Shown here piece after piece: positions 63,701 through 64,000 of a stretch of DNA of 64,000 nt; the stretch's first letter is position 1; the number at the start of each line of letters is the position of its first letter. Source of the DNA: Brumimicrobium oceani (GTDB lineage Bacteria > Bacteroidota > Bacteroidia > Flavobacteriales_D > Crocinitomicaceae); NCBI RefSeq assembly GCF_003143775.1, contig NZ_QFRJ01000003.1:119122-183121 (forward strand). Reading direction: 5' to 3'. The notes under the pieces are model-generated. The model was not told the origin of the DNA, made no database searches, and saw nothing but the letters and a program-made list of their open reading frames with translations. Made by a program: the position numbers and the translations under genes.

Positions 63701-64000
63701 TGCGTGATAATTACTTACTAAAATTAAACATTTTGAAAAAAATTCTATTTTTCTTGACACTAATACTTAGCTCCGCTTCTCTTTATGCGCAATCAGAGTT
63801 TACAGTAAGGGGATTCGTCTATAATGCTGAGAATGGGGAAGCAGCTGCTTTCGTGAAAGTTCTTATCAAACCAATTGTATTCAAGCCCAGTGATGAGCTC
63901 AATGGAGCTACAACGGATTTAGATGGATATTTCCAGTTTTCTTCTCTGAGAGGCGGCGAATACGCAGTGGAAGTAAGAAGTGCAGAGCATTTAAGTATTT
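63701..64000 (+). CDS. Start of a carboxypeptidase-regulatory-domain / TonB-receptor-like protein (cut by window end)
   Basis: The first 100 residues are visible. After a hydrophobic leader (KKILFFLTLILSSASLYAQ) comes a CarboxypepD_reg-like domain: FTVRGFVYNAENGEAAAFVKV, GATTDLDGYFQFSSLRGGEYAVEV. In Bacteroidota this domain usually opens a TonB-dependent outer-membrane receptor. The ATG at 63701 gives 11 extra residues; a TTG at 63734 would start right at the signal peptide (LKKILFF...). The 3' end is outside the window. Confidence 0.8.

Overview
The window reads as chromosomal DNA of an AT-rich member of the Bacteroidota, most likely order Flavobacteriales (a Crocinitomicaceae- or Cryomorphaceae-like lineage is possible but not provable here). 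The evidence is: promoters of the Bacteroidota type (TTTG, a spacer of about 16-23 bases, then TAnnTTTG); secreted proteins with type IX secretion (T9SS) C-terminal sorting domains; an archaeal/eukaryal-type prolyl-tRNA synthetase; many lipoproteins with an LxxC-type lipobox; and the order rsfS-ftsH-DUF2007-cdsA-psd, which I recall as common in this phylum. Almost everything is ordinary core genome. I see no prophage, IS transposase, CRISPR array or integrated plasmid.

Layout. 0.1-7 kb: a lipoprotein, a heavy-metal-associated protein gene broken by a stop codon in its signal peptide, a rhomboid protease, a small structured-RNA candidate, and a leftward cluster of an ABC exporter, a cytoplasmic periplasmic-binding-fold protein and menD. 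7-14 kb: an rRNA methyltransferase (rlmB-like), an SF2 helicase, an ABC-F protein with complementary degenerate sites, a LysE-type exporter and a type II NADH dehydrogenase. 14-25 kb: a LysM glucosaminidase, an unknown helical protein, an outer-membrane barrel with a Gly/Tyr- and Ser/Arg-rich lipoprotein, proS, two identical tRNA-Glu genes, rpsT, hemE and an OmpA-family protein. 25-33.5 kb: an HD phosphohydrolase, acs, birA, and the rsfS-ftsH-DUF2007-cdsA group with psd (ribosome silencing, membrane proteolysis, phospholipid synthesis). 33.5-41.6 kb: a VWA-like secreted protein, mepB, a BrkB-type membrane protein, a DoxX/MarR/nitroreductase redox group, a DEAD-box helicase and an OsmC protein. 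41.9-46.4 kb: a T9SS beta-helix protein and a four-gene operon (lipoprotein, VTC polyphosphate-polymerase domain, DUF4956 membrane protein, DUF2490 barrel). 47-64 kb: hydrolases, an AlkB dioxygenase, a GT39-like glycosyltransferase, a 1517-residue T9SS repeat protein, an ABC/FtsX pair, a thioredoxin-like protein, a PagL-like barrel with a DUF2807 lipoprotein, mazG and the start of a carboxypeptidase-regulatory/TonB-receptor-like gene.

The most unusual items are the VTC-DUF4956-DUF2490-lipoprotein operon (about 43.87-46.39 kb), a nested cloverleaf-shaped inverted repeat (39.54-39.76 kb), two related MITE-like elements that each start on the base after a TAA stop codon (11.6 and 35.2 kb), and a small palindromic repeat family at 2.3 and 7.05-7.24 kb. 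All functions are assigned from reading the sequence alone, without database searches.
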